Shown here one piece after another: positions 7,534 through 17,078 of a stretch of 57,425 nt of DNA; position 1 is the stretch's first letter; each line of letters opens with the position of its first letter. A program made the position numbers and the translations under genes. The stretch is from Candidatus Obscuribacterales bacterium (GTDB lineage: Bacteria; Cyanobacteriota; Vampirovibrionia; Obscuribacterales; Obscuribacteraceae). The stretch spans positions 1 to 57,425 of the forward strand of contig JAIELX010000109.1 of NCBI GenBank assembly GCA_019752635.1, in the 5' to 3' direction. The notes under the pieces were generated by a model. It was not told where the DNA came from, ran no database searches, and was given only the letters and a program-made list of their open reading frames with translations.

Positions 7534-10326
7534 ATGGCCCGACTGACCGGGATGTTGTTGGCATTCAAAAATCCTGCTTCGCTGCACGGGCTTCCTTGCA
7601 AGGCGGCCTTCAGTCTGGCGATTGGCATCGCGTCCACACAGACGGCCCCAAGCGAAGCTTCGGACTTTTCCAAAGCGAAACAAATTTATGTACCGCCCTC
7701 GAGAATAGTTCGGCGAGTCGATTTCGCGTCCATGCGCGAAGAGGTGACCTCCGTGCCGCAAAGGGTGAACTACGCGGTCAAGGCGCCGACAAAGCCAAAG
7801 CCTTCAACACCATTGGGGAAAACGGTCTCCTCTGCGAAAAAAGTAACGACGCCCTTGCCACAGTCGGCAGCAGGGCAATCGATTCTGCAAGCCGTCAAGT
7901 CGAAACTCGACCCGGTTACCGCCGCAAAGATGGAAGCAACGGCTCGATCGTTAATGAAAAGCGGCCGCTTAGACGAGGCCCAGCGCGTCATCAGTCGCCT
8001 TCAACAAATGACACCGGAAGATAAGGCACTGGCACGAGAAGTTGCCGGTCTGGGAGTGACGCGCGCACAAGAGCTAATGAAAAAGGGCGACGTGCACGAA
8101 GCTTTGATCGCAACAAGACAGGCACTGAAAGCAGATCCCCACAGTACTGAGGCACAGAGAATGCTGGGAGAACTGCACAAGAAATCCGGTCTCGATCCGA
8201 CCAGTGTCAGCGACCGCATTAAGAACGCACACAAGTTGTACGCAGAAGGTAACTTTCAAGAAGCGGAAGTCGAGTACCAGGCAACGTTAGCAATGCAGCC
8301 GACGAGCGAAGCTCATGTCGGTCTGGCAAAAGTGGCGGCGGGAAAGAATTCGCATGCGGTGGCAAAGCAGCACCTGGAGAAGGCGCTGGAAATCGATTCC
8401 AATTCCGCAACAGCAAGACGCGAACTCGGAATGCTTCAACTTCAACAAGGCGACCTGGTCGGCGCCAACTCGGAATTGAGTCGAGCTTTGATATTGAACC
8501 CTTCGGATACCGCTTCGGGAAGCGCGCTGGTGAAGCTATGGCAAGGACAAGTATCAAAACTGCCGAATGCAAATTCTCACCTTGGACTTGCCCGCGCGTA
8601 TCAGATCACGGGCGACTTGCCCGCAGCGCAAGCGGAGTACAGGCAGGTCGTGCGACTTGATCCGAATCATCCATATCTACCGGCTGCGCGCCAGAGCTTC
8701 AAGTCACAACTGGCACGGCAGGAAGCAGACAAATCTCTCAAAGCCGCAAAGACGTTAGACGCACAAGGTCTTCCGCGGGATGCCTATCAGCGGTTACAGC
8801 AAGCAATCAGCCTCAGTCCCGGTGATTCCAGCTACAAGATCTACCAGGGCGAGCTGCTCGAAAAAATGGGCATGCCGGCAAAAGCAAAGGAAGCCTACCT
8901 TAATGTATTGAAGGATGATCCGCAAAACGTAGCGGCAGCTCAACGCATTAAGGGATTGCAGGCGCAAACCGGCGCGGTCCCCTTGACTCGGCATCCAGAA
9001 GGGTTTCCGGGCACAAAGTTCCCTCTTCCTGCATCCGGCTCGCCTCTCACCGCTCTGACCGGTGCCGCAGGACTTGTGCCATTGACGCGGCATCCCGATG
9101 GTTTTCCCGGTACCAAGTTTCCACTTATAGCAGACCCGGCTTCAATTGCAGCAGGAACCGCAGCAACTCCGGGACTCCCGATTGCAGCCGGCGGCGTTCC
9201 CGTCGACCACGTCGGTACGTTGTCTAACTTCCTCGGCTCTTTGCGCGGACACATGACCGAGCAGAAAGCAATATCACAGAATTTTGAAGATCAAATCAAA
9301 ACAGTAATGAAGGGCGCTCAACCTCAAGCGACTGAGGTCACAGAGGCGCTTCACTCCGGTGGCGGAGATGATCTGATCGAGAAAATATTGCAGAGCCCCG
9401 TTGGCAGCGCGCTTCCGACCGCAAGCGGCATCGCGGCATCAGCAGCGCCGGCCCTGAGACCACCGATCACCGGCGCCAGCGCCGCACCGCTCATGAAGTC
9501 TCTACCAGCCGCAGCGCCTCAAGCTATGAGCGCACCACCTTCGGCGCCGGCAGCATTCGCTCCGTCGATGGCACCACAAATCGCTCCCCCTGTCGCGTTC
9601 GCAGCATCGGCTCCGGAAGTTGCATCGGCTATGCAATCAGCACCAATCGCTGCACAATCTGCATTTCCTGCAGCACAGTCCATTCTTTCATCCATGCAGT
9701 CAGCGGCGCCGGCGTTTACACCGGAACAACCACAATTCGCGCTAAACCAACAGCAATTCGCACCGCAGCGAGCAGCCGCACAACAACAGCAATGGGCTCC
9801 ACAGCAGCAACAAACCCAGTTTGCTCCACAACAACAGCAATTTGCGGCAATTCAGCAACCACAATTCTCACCGCCGCAGCAAGCAGCTCTCCAACAGCAG
9901 CAATTTGCTCCCGCGCAGCAACAGCAGTTCGTTCCGCAGCAGCAAGCTGATACACAGCAACAGATTGCACTTCCGCAGCAATCAATTGCGCAACAGCTCT
10001 CCGCCCCGTTGCGATTCGAGCTGATGGAGATTCAACCCGGACTTACCGACGTGCGACTGAAAGTCTTGTTAAAGAACGAGACTGGACGCAACGTATCGCT
10101 GCATGATCGAATGAGAGCAGTGATCAAGTATCGCGATTCACATGAGTCTGAAGTGAAAGTGGCATTCCTTGGAAAATCCGTCCCTTCCGGCGGCATGCTG
10201 GAAGGCATAATCAAAGTGCCGCTCTCTAAGGTTGATCCAACAGCAGACTTGATTCTCCGCCACGTCTCCCCCACCAGCTCCGGCGATCCGGAACTGCACC
10301 TCATAACTGCAATTTCTCAACGATAG
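7534..10326 (+). CDS. TPR protein with duplicated LTRHPxGFPGTKFPL motif and Gln-rich region
   Basis: 930 residues in four parts. A basic/hydrophobic N-terminus (to about residue 45) resembles a signal peptide. Then a TPR array runs from roughly 110 to 470. Two copies of VPLTRHP(E/D)GFPGTKFPL follow at about 482 and 515. Next is a long Ala/Pro then Gln-rich low-complexity stretch (about 620-825), and last a compact C-terminal domain of about 100 residues with alternating beta strands. TPRs scaffold protein complexes; the rest is unassigned. The ATG follows AAGG at suitable distance, and a promoter lies upstream. A DUF3142-like gene starts 20 bp after its stop, so the two are probably co-transcribed. 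It is likely envelope-located; I do not recognise a named family for the whole. Confidence 0.75.
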   Translation: MARLTGMLLAFKNPASLHGLPCKAAFSLAIGIASTQTAPSEASDFSKAKQIYVPPSRIVRRVDFASMREEVTSVPQRVNYAVKAPTKPKPSTPLGKTVSSAKKVTTPLPQSAAGQSILQAVKSKLDPVTAAKMEATARSLMKSGRLDEAQRVISRLQQMTPEDKALAREVAGLGVTRAQELMKKGDVHEALIATRQALKADPHSTEAQRMLGELHKKSGLDPTSVSDRIKNAHKLYAEGNFQEAEVEYQATLAMQPTSEAHVGLAKVAAGKNSHAVAKQHLEKALEIDSNSATARRELGMLQLQQGDLVGANSELSRALILNPSDTASGSALVKLWQGQVSKLPNANSHLGLARAYQITGDLPAAQAEYRQVVRLDPNHPYLPAARQSFKSQLARQEADKSLKAAKTLDAQGLPRDAYQRLQQAISLSPGDSSYKIYQGELLEKMGMPAKAKEAYLNVLKDDPQNVAAAQRIKGLQAQTGAVPLTRHPEGFPGTKFPLPASGSPLTALTGAAGLVPLTRHPDGFPGTKFPLIADPASIAAGTAATPGLPIAAGGVPVDHVGTLSNFLGSLRGHMTEQKAISQNFEDQIKTVMKGAQPQATEVTEALHSGGGDDLIEKILQSPVGSALPTASGIAASAAPALRPPITGASAAPLMKSLPAAAPQAMSAPPSAPAAFAPSMAPQIAPPVAFAASAPEVASAMQSAPIAAQSAFPAAQSILSSMQSAAPAFTPEQPQFALNQQQFAPQRAAAQQQQWAPQQQQTQFAPQQQQFAAIQQPQFSPPQQAALQQQQFAPAQQQQFVPQQQADTQQQIALPQQSIAQQLSAPLRFELMEIQPGLTDVRLKVLLKNETGRNVSLHDRMRAVIKYRDSHESEVKVAFLGKSVPSGGMLEGIIKVPLSKVDPTADLILRHVSPTSSGDPELHLITAISQR

Positions 10327-10346
10327 CAAGCGGCAGGCGAAACAGC

Positions 10347-11225
10347 ATGATTTGCTCCCGGATCAGTTGCGGGCGAATTTGCACAGCCGCGGTTTACCTC
10401 GCAATAATTTTTGCACTGCTGGCAGCACTGTCCCAATCTCGGCAGCAGTCTGAGCCAGTCGCCAGCACTGCCAATTTTTCCATTTCCCGTAAGAAGCCTT
10501 TGCCGAACCGATTGAGCTACTTGCCCCGCAGAATGATCTGGGCATGGGAGCGTTCGGAAGACCTGAACTTCATCGATCCGAACAAAATCGGCGTTGCATT
10601 CCTGGCTGGCACCATTCGCTTGCATGGTGATAAGACAATGCTGAACAGGCGCATCCAAGAATTATGCATCCCGCCATCTACCAAAGTAATTGGGGTTATT
10701 CGCATTGAGGTGGACCGCAGGAACTCGCCAACACTATCGCAGCGGCAACTTGCGGCCGCAGCGCATCTCATCAAAGCAGCCATGGAAAAGTATCAGCTCG
10801 ATGCAATTCAGATTGACTTCGACGCACTTGAAAGTGAGCGTTCCTTCTATCGAGACCTGCTAGTCAGACTCAGAGAAGAACTGCCGCCTTCAAAAGGAAT
10901 CTCGATCACTGCGCTTGCATCCTGGTGCCTTTACGATCACTGGTTAGCGCAGCTACCAGTGGACGAGATCGTACCCATGTTTTTTTCCATGGGTACGGAT
11001 GAGAAACGCATATTGCATCATCTTCGCGAAGGCAAGCCTTTAGCATCGCGCAGACTCGAACAATCCTCCGGACTGATGTCCGGAGGTATCACAGCCAAAG
11101 TCGCTAGCGAAGACCGACGACTTCGCACCCGCCTGTGCAAAACAAGAATGTATTTCTTTTCCTCGATACCATGGACGGTATCGTCCTATCATCAAACGAT
11201 TAGTCAGCTAACGGCATGGAAGTAA
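10347..11225 (+). CDS. DUF3142-like protein, membrane-anchored or exported
   Basis: 292 residues with an N-terminal hydrophobic segment (about 11-28) that serves as signal or anchor. The body matches my recollection of DUF3142: an early WAWER segment, then AIQIDFDALES, then ISITALASWC and a DEIVPMFFSMG segment. These are the features of a TIM-barrel fold resembling glycoside hydrolases, with acidic residues at strand ends. Enzymatic activity is not established for the family. It lies 20 bp downstream of the TPR/Q-rich gene, suggesting a shared function at the envelope. The start at 10347 lies shortly after the upstream stop with only a weak SD. Confidence 0.65.
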   Translation: MICSRISCGRICTAAVYLAIIFALLAALSQSRQQSEPVASTANFSISRKKPLPNRLSYLPRRMIWAWERSEDLNFIDPNKIGVAFLAGTIRLHGDKTMLNRRIQELCIPPSTKVIGVIRIEVDRRNSPTLSQRQLAAAAHLIKAAMEKYQLDAIQIDFDALESERSFYRDLLVRLREELPPSKGISITALASWCLYDHWLAQLPVDEIVPMFFSMGTDEKRILHHLREGKPLASRRLEQSSGLMSGGITAKVASEDRRLRTRLCKTRMYFFSSIPWTVSSYHQTISQLTAWK

Positions 11226-11423
11226 ATTCTGAGTATCCACAGCAAATCTAACTTGCACTAAATCGGGCCAGTTCAGCGTTGCCAAGTCATAAAAAACGCT
11301 TCGTCGGATGTACACTCATTTAGGTACACACCGCACCACTTATCAAGTGATACGGTTGCGCGGATCGAGTTCGGCTGGTCAATGTAGCAATAGCGCCAGG
11401 GCCACGCTGCAAAGGGTGAATTC

Positions 11424-12407
11424 ATGCGAAAGATTCAGTTACTAACGGCAGCCTTGATTGTCACCTTTGGAACGCCAGCCATGGCTCTCGAAGGACCACC
11501 ACCAGTTGAGACGCCCGTCATAGTGCCGCCGACTGTTCCCGTCGTCGAACCGCCCCCGCCTCCGCCACCACCGCCACCACAGATGGTGATCAACTACACC
11601 CTCCCGACTATTATGCCGAACTCGCTCATTCCGACCGACACTCTGGGCGTAAGAGGGTTCAGACCGAATTACCCGACCACTCCCGCCGACCTCGTGGCAG
11701 CAGCGGCGAAGAAAGACGACCGTTATCAGTTCACCGGCCACTGGATTCCATTCTTCGAGAACGGACAGAATCACGACGAACATTTGAGCACATCGCCACT
11801 AAGCCCGGTGGCTTTTGTCGAACCGGTTGCAGCACCGACGCCGAAGGCCGGCAAACTAGAATTTTTTATCCGTCCGAGAATATCTCATCCGTCCGAAGCT
11901 GTTTACATGCCGACGCTTGAAGCACCGCTGCACAAGATAACGTCGGATAACCTGCAGCTCGACGACGGTGCCGTGTTGGTCCGAGCAGGAAAGACCCCCG
12001 TTTACGTGACAACAAGAGTCAATGGCGAAAAAGTCGCGACACGAATTAGCCGCGGTGCATTGGCAATGATCTCCGCATTCGACAGCCAAACAGTGGTTCT
12101 AAATCTAACCGATAACCGACTTGGTGCAGTAGTTTGCACACTACCGGGCAACGGAGGAAATACCAGCGTCGATGTCCTGACCGGTCAAGTGGCCGAAGTG
12201 TATCCCATCGAAGCAACACCCGGTACCAACCTGGTCTCGAAACGGGTAAGGGTAAATCAACGCACCCGCGATGATATCGGGTTGTTGGTAAGCGATTGTC
12301 ACTATGTCCGTGCCATGAAGAAATTTCAGCTGACACCGCTACTAGACAGAACTGATTACAATCGTGTCCTGAAAACAGCCGTCGCAGTCGCGATCGTGCG
12401 CAGATAA
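11424..12407 (+). CDS. Secreted proline-rich protein of unknown function
   Basis: 327 residues. A clear Sec signal peptide (residues 1-21, ending AMA) is followed by a Val/Pro-rich linker with ten consecutive prolines (about 43-52), then about 260 residues of mixed, strand-rich sequence. The segment around GAVLVRAGKTPVYVTTRVNGE and the following beta pattern vaguely recall FecR-type domains, but I do not claim membership. The ATG is preceded by AAGGGTG at about seven bases. It stands alone between the DUF3142-like and cytochrome genes, all rightward. The polyproline run would make translation dependent on EF-P. Confidence 0.65.
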   Translation: MRKIQLLTAALIVTFGTPAMALEGPPPVETPVIVPPTVPVVEPPPPPPPPPPQMVINYTLPTIMPNSLIPTDTLGVRGFRPNYPTTPADLVAAAAKKDDRYQFTGHWIPFFENGQNHDEHLSTSPLSPVAFVEPVAAPTPKAGKLEFFIRPRISHPSEAVYMPTLEAPLHKITSDNLQLDDGAVLVRAGKTPVYVTTRVNGEKVATRISRGALAMISAFDSQTVVLNLTDNRLGAVVCTLPGNGGNTSVDVLTGQVAEVYPIEATPGTNLVSKRVRVNQRTRDDIGLLVSDCHYVRAMKKFQLTPLLDRTDYNRVLKTAVAVAIVRR

Positions 12408-12545
12408 TAAGTTTCCGCCCTTAGCGTCTTCCGGTAACAGCGACCTGCTGATAAGACCATTGTGCATCCTGTTACAAACAGGTTTCAATAGAAAGCGCCC
12501 CCCCGTGCCCGGGTACAATGGCCGATAGAGCCAGGAAGGAAGGGA

Positions 12546-13970
12546 ATGTCGGCACGCACTTTACGAGTACTAGTTTCGCTCCTTGCGGTGGGAGTCGTGG
12601 TTATATACTTTGCGTCCGCGCAGCTATCCGAGAACTTGCCGGTGAAGGTACCGGATGCGGGTAAGCCCGGAGCCCCCATCGCCGGACTTACCAAGAGACA
12701 GCTCGATAAGTTCTACAGGTGCAAAGAAGTCTATAACAAGACCTTCGCTTGTAAGGACGGTCTGGGCCCGTTGTATAACGAGCAGTCATGCGCAGCTTGT
12801 CATACAAGTGAGCTTCAGGAGGGGGCACCGACCCGGAGCACCGCACACAGTGCCACCTATATCGCCAAGCGCGCCGCCAAGAGCCGCTTTGCCAAGAACA
12901 CAGTGGCGGAAGCCAGAGAGCGCGTCGAACCCGCGGACGTAGATTTCATGGTCACCGAGGGCGGTCCGATGTTACTGAAGAAGTCGATAATCGACCAATT
13001 TCCTGCAGAGCTGCAAGTGCCGGCCGACTGTAAGCTCAATCCGGTATCCAGACCACCCGCTGCGGCGGAATTCACTTCTATCCGCACGGCGCCGTCCCTG
13101 TATGGACTCGGACTGTTAGAGGCAATTGCAGAAGGAGATATCATCTGGCGGGCTAATGTGCAGCAGAAAACGAAACTACCGGTCAAGGGCAAAGCAAGCA
13201 TGCCTCTCACGGAAATCAGCGGTCTGCCTGTGGTCGGAAAGTTCGGGAAGAAAGCTCAGCACGCTACGATCTACTCGATGTGTGCTACAGAACTGGGAAC
13301 GCACCTGGGCCTCAGCAATCCTTGCTTTCCGCACAGTTACTCAGCCACAGGCGTCGACAATCTTCCCGAATGCATCAAAGCAGCAACGCCTCCGGATCCA
13401 AATGCAACAGGGAAATTACTTGCACAACTTGCCTATTACATTTCGCTTCTGGCTCCACCACCGCGTTTAGCCACAGACGACATAACTCCCGCAATGGAAC
13501 ACGGCTCGCGCACTTTTCATAAACTGGGCTGCGCCGAGTGCCATATTCCAGAGCTGCGCACAGCGGAGAAAGTCTATGTCATAGACCCTGACGGACCGCC
13601 GCTGGTTTTTACCGAGTCCAAGTATCCGGGCAACAAGACAGTATATGAAAAGACCACCGATCCACAATATCTGGAAATCAGATCACTCGAACAGCAAGCG
13701 GTGCCGGCTTATTCCGATCTCCTGCTACACAGCATGGGCAAGGATCTCGCAGACGGCATTCCTCAAGATTCTGCAAATGGCGGGCAATGGCGAACCGCGC
13801 CGCTATGGGGATGCAAGAGCAAGAAGAGTTTTCTGCATGACGGCAGAGCGCATACACTAGATGCCGCAATCACTGCCCACGGTGGCGAGGCAGAAAGCTG
13901 CACTAAAGCCTACAAAGAACTTCCACAAAATGTGAAAGACGATCTGGCCGCTTTTCTCAACGCACTCTAA
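12546..13970 (+). CDS. Di-heme cytochrome of the DUF1111 / COG3488 family
   Basis: 474 residues. The N-terminal hydrophobic helix (about 7-25) is an anchor or signal, placing the protein outside the cytoplasm. Two c-type heme motifs are present: CAACH (about 82-86, in the family context GPLYNEQSCAACH) and CAECH (about 329-333). The C-terminal part (SFLHDGRA, then ITAHGGEA) matches the family end. These proteins are annotated as thiol oxidoreductases or di-heme peroxidase-like; their physiological reaction is not settled. An extra Cys pair lies at about 59 and 69. Purine-rich GGAAGGAAGGGA directly precedes the ATG. Its 3' end converges on the metalloprotease gene 61 bp away. Cytochrome c maturation genes are not in the window. 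Confidence 0.85.
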   Translation: MSARTLRVLVSLLAVGVVVIYFASAQLSENLPVKVPDAGKPGAPIAGLTKRQLDKFYRCKEVYNKTFACKDGLGPLYNEQSCAACHTSELQEGAPTRSTAHSATYIAKRAAKSRFAKNTVAEARERVEPADVDFMVTEGGPMLLKKSIIDQFPAELQVPADCKLNPVSRPPAAAEFTSIRTAPSLYGLGLLEAIAEGDIIWRANVQQKTKLPVKGKASMPLTEISGLPVVGKFGKKAQHATIYSMCATELGTHLGLSNPCFPHSYSATGVDNLPECIKAATPPDPNATGKLLAQLAYYISLLAPPPRLATDDITPAMEHGSRTFHKLGCAECHIPELRTAEKVYVIDPDGPPLVFTESKYPGNKTVYEKTTDPQYLEIRSLEQQAVPAYSDLLLHSMGKDLADGIPQDSANGGQWRTAPLWGCKSKKSFLHDGRAHTLDAAITAHGGEAESCTKAYKELPQNVKDDLAAFLNAL

Positions 13971-14031
13971 CCAAAGACTTTCGAGCCCGAACTAACAAAA
14001 GCCGGCCATGCTAAGGAATCAGGGGGGTGGG

Positions 14032-15402
14032 TCAGAATCCGTCCGACGGGCGATTTTCCGGAACGGTGTACTTGATCGGATCTTCGTCGGCGGCGCCTGA
14101 CTCACCGCTACCTTTTCGCTTGTTCTTCCCCTTGTCCTGCTCGACCGGCTTCTTTTCTTTCTTCTTCGGGACGCCGCGAATCTCGTCGAGCGCGGCTTGA
14201 AAGTCATCCGGTTGAGTTGCCGTCGGACGTTCCTCAACAGTGCGCGTTTTTCCGCGACCTTGTTTCGGTTCCTTCGAGCGTTGCACAGGCGGTTCAGGAT
14301 CAGCGGTGGACAGGACACCGGTATTCCCCGACGGATCCGGGTTGACTTCACCACCGGGAGTGCCGTAGTCGGAAATTTTCTTCAACGGCGAAACTCTGTA
14401 GCGCCCGCCGGGATTTTCGGGAACGGTCGCAGTCTCTTCCGGCTGTCGCTGCTGCTGCGGTTGCTGTTGCGTAACTGGTGCGGCCGCTTGCTCAATCAGA
14501 TGCGCACTCACCACCGGCGGTAGCATTACATATTGCAACGGCTGGCGATACAGCCAACGCATCGTCGCTTTGTCGGAGGGAGACAGTAGCGAAACTATTC
14601 TGTTCAAATACATGATGTCCTGTCGATAAGGACTATGAGACTTGATGCCCAGGGCGTGGCCAAACTCGTGTGCAGAATCGCCTTGCAATTTTTCAGTATC
14701 GGGATTGATGCGCAACTCGATTACAACAGGTGAACCCTGGGCCGGCTTACCGTTTCGCGATTCGGCGTTGCGCACGGCTTGAACATCGAACGCGGTTGCG
14801 CAAGTATTGCCATGCACGCTGTTACCACCGGGTCCTGCCGCATCAATAAAACGATCGACCCAGAAAACCATGATCTGCGCAAGCGCTGGATTATCCACAA
14901 ACTCGAAAGCAATAACACCTTCGCTCTGCAGCTCTTTCCACTGCTCAATGCCGTTCATTGCCGCCTGGCCCATCAGCGGAGTCCAGCCCGGAGCCTGCGG
15001 CAGGGCGAAGAAACTCTGCGGATTGGTAAGCAGCATATCCCTAACTTCATCGGGGCGATTGGCAGTCAACTCATTGAAAGGCTCCTCCGGGAGTTTCTTA
15101 CCGGGACTGATCCACACTTTGAGCGGCATGTGGCGCTGGTCCCAGCGAATCAACTTCATTGCGAGTTTCTCTTCACCGGGATTGTAAACCTCAGCACTGT
15201 TGCCACGACGATCCATGCCTTCGTTCAAGTGCACGCCACCGGCACCGGGCAAGTTGGAAGGATCGGAGCCGGAGTAATTTCCGAAACCGGCACGAGGCAG
15301 AGCCCTTTGTTGCGCGGTCGCCGCTGGAGCAAGGACACAAACAGCCAGCATGGTGGCAACTAAAACCGATGCCCTACGTGTAACTGAGCCCTGCTTTTTC
15401 AT
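14032..15402 (-). CDS. Secreted matrixin-like zinc metalloprotease with disordered tail
   Basis: 456 residues. A Sec signal peptide (1-30, ending ATAQ) is followed by a catalytic region whose zinc motif HEFGHALGIKSH (about 244-255) has the metzincin form HExxHxxGxxH. A downstream DIMY likely supplies the Met-turn. The final ~170 residues are Gln, Pro, Lys and Glu-rich and look disordered. Matrixin-like bacterial proteases are exported and cleave extracellular or envelope proteins. The start lies in a 140-bp divergent region shared with nagB, with a weak SD. The tail has no recognisable anchor. The family (M10-like) is clear from the motif; the substrate is unknown. Confidence 0.8.
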   Translation of the reverse strand: MKKQGSVTRRASVLVATMLAVCVLAPAATAQQRALPRAGFGNYSGSDPSNLPGAGGVHLNEGMDRRGNSAEVYNPGEEKLAMKLIRWDQRHMPLKVWISPGKKLPEEPFNELTANRPDEVRDMLLTNPQSFFALPQAPGWTPLMGQAAMNGIEQWKELQSEGVIAFEFVDNPALAQIMVFWVDRFIDAAGPGGNSVHGNTCATAFDVQAVRNAESRNGKPAQGSPVVIELRINPDTEKLQGDSAHEFGHALGIKSHSPYRQDIMYLNRIVSLLSPSDKATMRWLYRQPLQYVMLPPVVSAHLIEQAAAPVTQQQPQQQRQPEETATVPENPGGRYRVSPLKKISDYGTPGGEVNPDPSGNTGVLSTADPEPPVQRSKEPKQGRGKTRTVEERPTATQPDDFQAALDEIRGVPKKKEKKPVEQDKGKNKRKGSGESGAADEDPIKYTVPENRPSDGF

Positions 15403-15542
15403 TCCGCATAAACCATTGGTATCACTGGCTCGTCCGCCGCAATCAACATGTCAGGCGCAACCATACTTCTTCATTCTATCCATACCCGGGAAATAAAGCG
15501 CCTATAATTTAATGTTGCGCGATCGTTTGTGGAGCGTTCAAC

Positions 15543-16211
15543 GTGGACCCTTATCAGTCGCTGAGTCAGCAGCTCGCTGAACGCATCATTCAAACCGTAC
15601 AAGCGAAGCCCGACGCGGTAATTGGCATGCCAACAGGGCGAACTCCCATGCGTTGTTATGAGTTGCTCTCTCAACGGTCAGGCCAAAAGAAGCTGGACTG
15701 GAGCTCGGTACGCTGCTTTGGATTAGATGAGTATGTCGACACGGACGAAGTGCATAGTTTTCGGCACTTTCTTGAGCAGAACCTGTACACAAACGGCAAT
15801 TTTACGCGAAGCAACCTGTTTAACCCGCTAGACGTAGATGATTACGATGGCTTGATTGCAGCATTCGGCGGTTTGGACTTGACGGTTTTGGGCTTGGGGC
15901 AAAATGGGCACATCGCCTTCAACGAACCAGGCACACCGTTCTTGAGCTGGACACATACGGCACAGCTCACAGATTCTACTCGCCACTCGAATCTCGAATT
16001 TTTCGGTTCGCTGGACAAAGTACCGACAAACTCCGTAACCATGGGAATTCAGACCATCTTGGCCAGCAAGCGCATTATCCTGGTCGTAGCAGGCAAGAAT
16101 AAAGTTTCAGTCCTGCAAAATGCTTTGAAGGGCCCGATTTGTGCAGAGCTGCCAGCCTCGTACCTTCAGTTGCATCCTTGCCTTGAAGTGATGAGCGAAT
16201 TTCCATGGTAG
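15543..16211 (+). CDS. nagB: Glucosamine-6-phosphate deaminase
   Basis: 222 residues of the NagB/6-phosphogluconolactonase superfamily. Diagnostic segments are GMPTGRTPM (phosphate loop), LDEYV (catalytic Asp region) and LGLGQNGHIAFNEPG (active-site His and Glu). It converts glucosamine-6-phosphate to fructose-6-phosphate plus ammonia and feeds recycled amino sugars into glycolysis, consistent with MurQ elsewhere in the window. It is shorter than E. coli NagB (266) and resembles shorter monomeric forms. The start is GTG at 15543 with GGAG about seven bases upstream. A TATAAT box lies at 15503-15508 without a clear -35. Confidence 0.88.
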   Translation: MDPYQSLSQQLAERIIQTVQAKPDAVIGMPTGRTPMRCYELLSQRSGQKKLDWSSVRCFGLDEYVDTDEVHSFRHFLEQNLYTNGNFTRSNLFNPLDVDDYDGLIAAFGGLDLTVLGLGQNGHIAFNEPGTPFLSWTHTAQLTDSTRHSNLEFFGSLDKVPTNSVTMGIQTILASKRIILVVAGKNKVSVLQNALKGPICAELPASYLQLHPCLEVMSEFPW

Positions 16212-16318
16212 GCGAGCGACAGATAGTTTGTTGCAGTACTACGGCTCAGGATGTAGGGTCGGCGCGACCAACGGGTATATGACCAGCGGCGAGCAGCAGA
16301 AGGGAGAGCATTGCGCTC

Positions 16319-17005
16319 ATGGCAAAAATTCTGATAATAGAAGACAGCCCTGAAGTATCCAAAATGTTGCGCGACATTCTGTTGTTCGAGCACCATCAGG
16401 TAGAAACAGTGGATCGCGGAGACGAAGGGCTCTCACGACTCCGGGCATACTCGTATGACTTAGCCGTTCTGGGCTGGGAGCTACCCGGCATGAACGGTAT
16501 CGATGTTTGCAAAGAGTTTCGCTCGTCCGGTGGAACAACGCCAATCCTGATGCTTACCGCCAACAAGAAGATTTCGGAAAAATCCGCCGGGCTCGATGCG
16601 GGCGCAGACGATTACCTGACAAAACCATTCCACCAGCAAGAGCTATCATCGCGGGTGAGAGCACTTCTTCGTCGTTCCGGCTCGCAGGTCACTTCCAATG
16701 TCTTGAAGATAGGCAATGTAGTGCTCGATCCCGGAAGTTATCGGGTCAACCGTAACGAGGATGAGATCCGCCTCGTGCCCAAGGAATTCGCCATTCTGGA
16801 ATTCCTGATGCGTCATCGCGGCATCGTCTTTAGTATCGAAGCGATCCATAGTCGCATCTGGACGTCGGAGGAAGAGTCGTCGCCGGAAATTGTGCGCACA
16901 CACATCAAGAATTTGCGCAAGAAAGTTGACGTCGAAGGCCAACCGTCGGTGATCCACACCGTACACGGGGTGGGCTACAAAGTAGACGAACCGAAACTGA
17001 AGTAA
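16319..17005 (+). CDS. OmpR/PhoB-type response regulator lacking the phospho-acceptor Asp
   Basis: 228 residues: a receiver domain (1-120) and a winged-helix DNA-binding domain (about 130-225, closing with the HTVHGVGYK hairpin). Acidic Glu 8/Asp 9, Thr 80 and Lys 102 of the receiver are present. The residue that should be phosphorylated is Gly 52: the usual LLDW(x)LPG reads LGWELPG (codon ggc). It is therefore a pseudo-receiver in the key position while the output domain looks intact. The histidine kinase gene starts 73 bp downstream on the same strand, so the two probably form a pair with phosphorylation-independent control or a bypass. The ATG has GGGAG about 14 bases upstream. Confidence 0.9.
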   Translation: MAKILIIEDSPEVSKMLRDILLFEHHQVETVDRGDEGLSRLRAYSYDLAVLGWELPGMNGIDVCKEFRSSGGTTPILMLTANKKISEKSAGLDAGADDYLTKPFHQQELSSRVRALLRRSGSQVTSNVLKIGNVVLDPGSYRVNRNEDEIRLVPKEFAILEFLMRHRGIVFSIEAIHSRIWTSEEESSPEIVRTHIKNLRKKVDVEGQPSVIHTVHGVGYKVDEPKLK

Positions 17006-17078
17006 CGCTACCGGAGCAAACGTTGGAAGATCCCCTCGCGATCGAGGTATATATTTCTAGTACTTCCATTGATGCCAT

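Noticed and set aside
9720..9990. CAG/CAA-rich stretch as a microsatellite or repeat array
   Set aside because: It encodes a Gln-rich linker in frame within the TPR protein; units are irregular.
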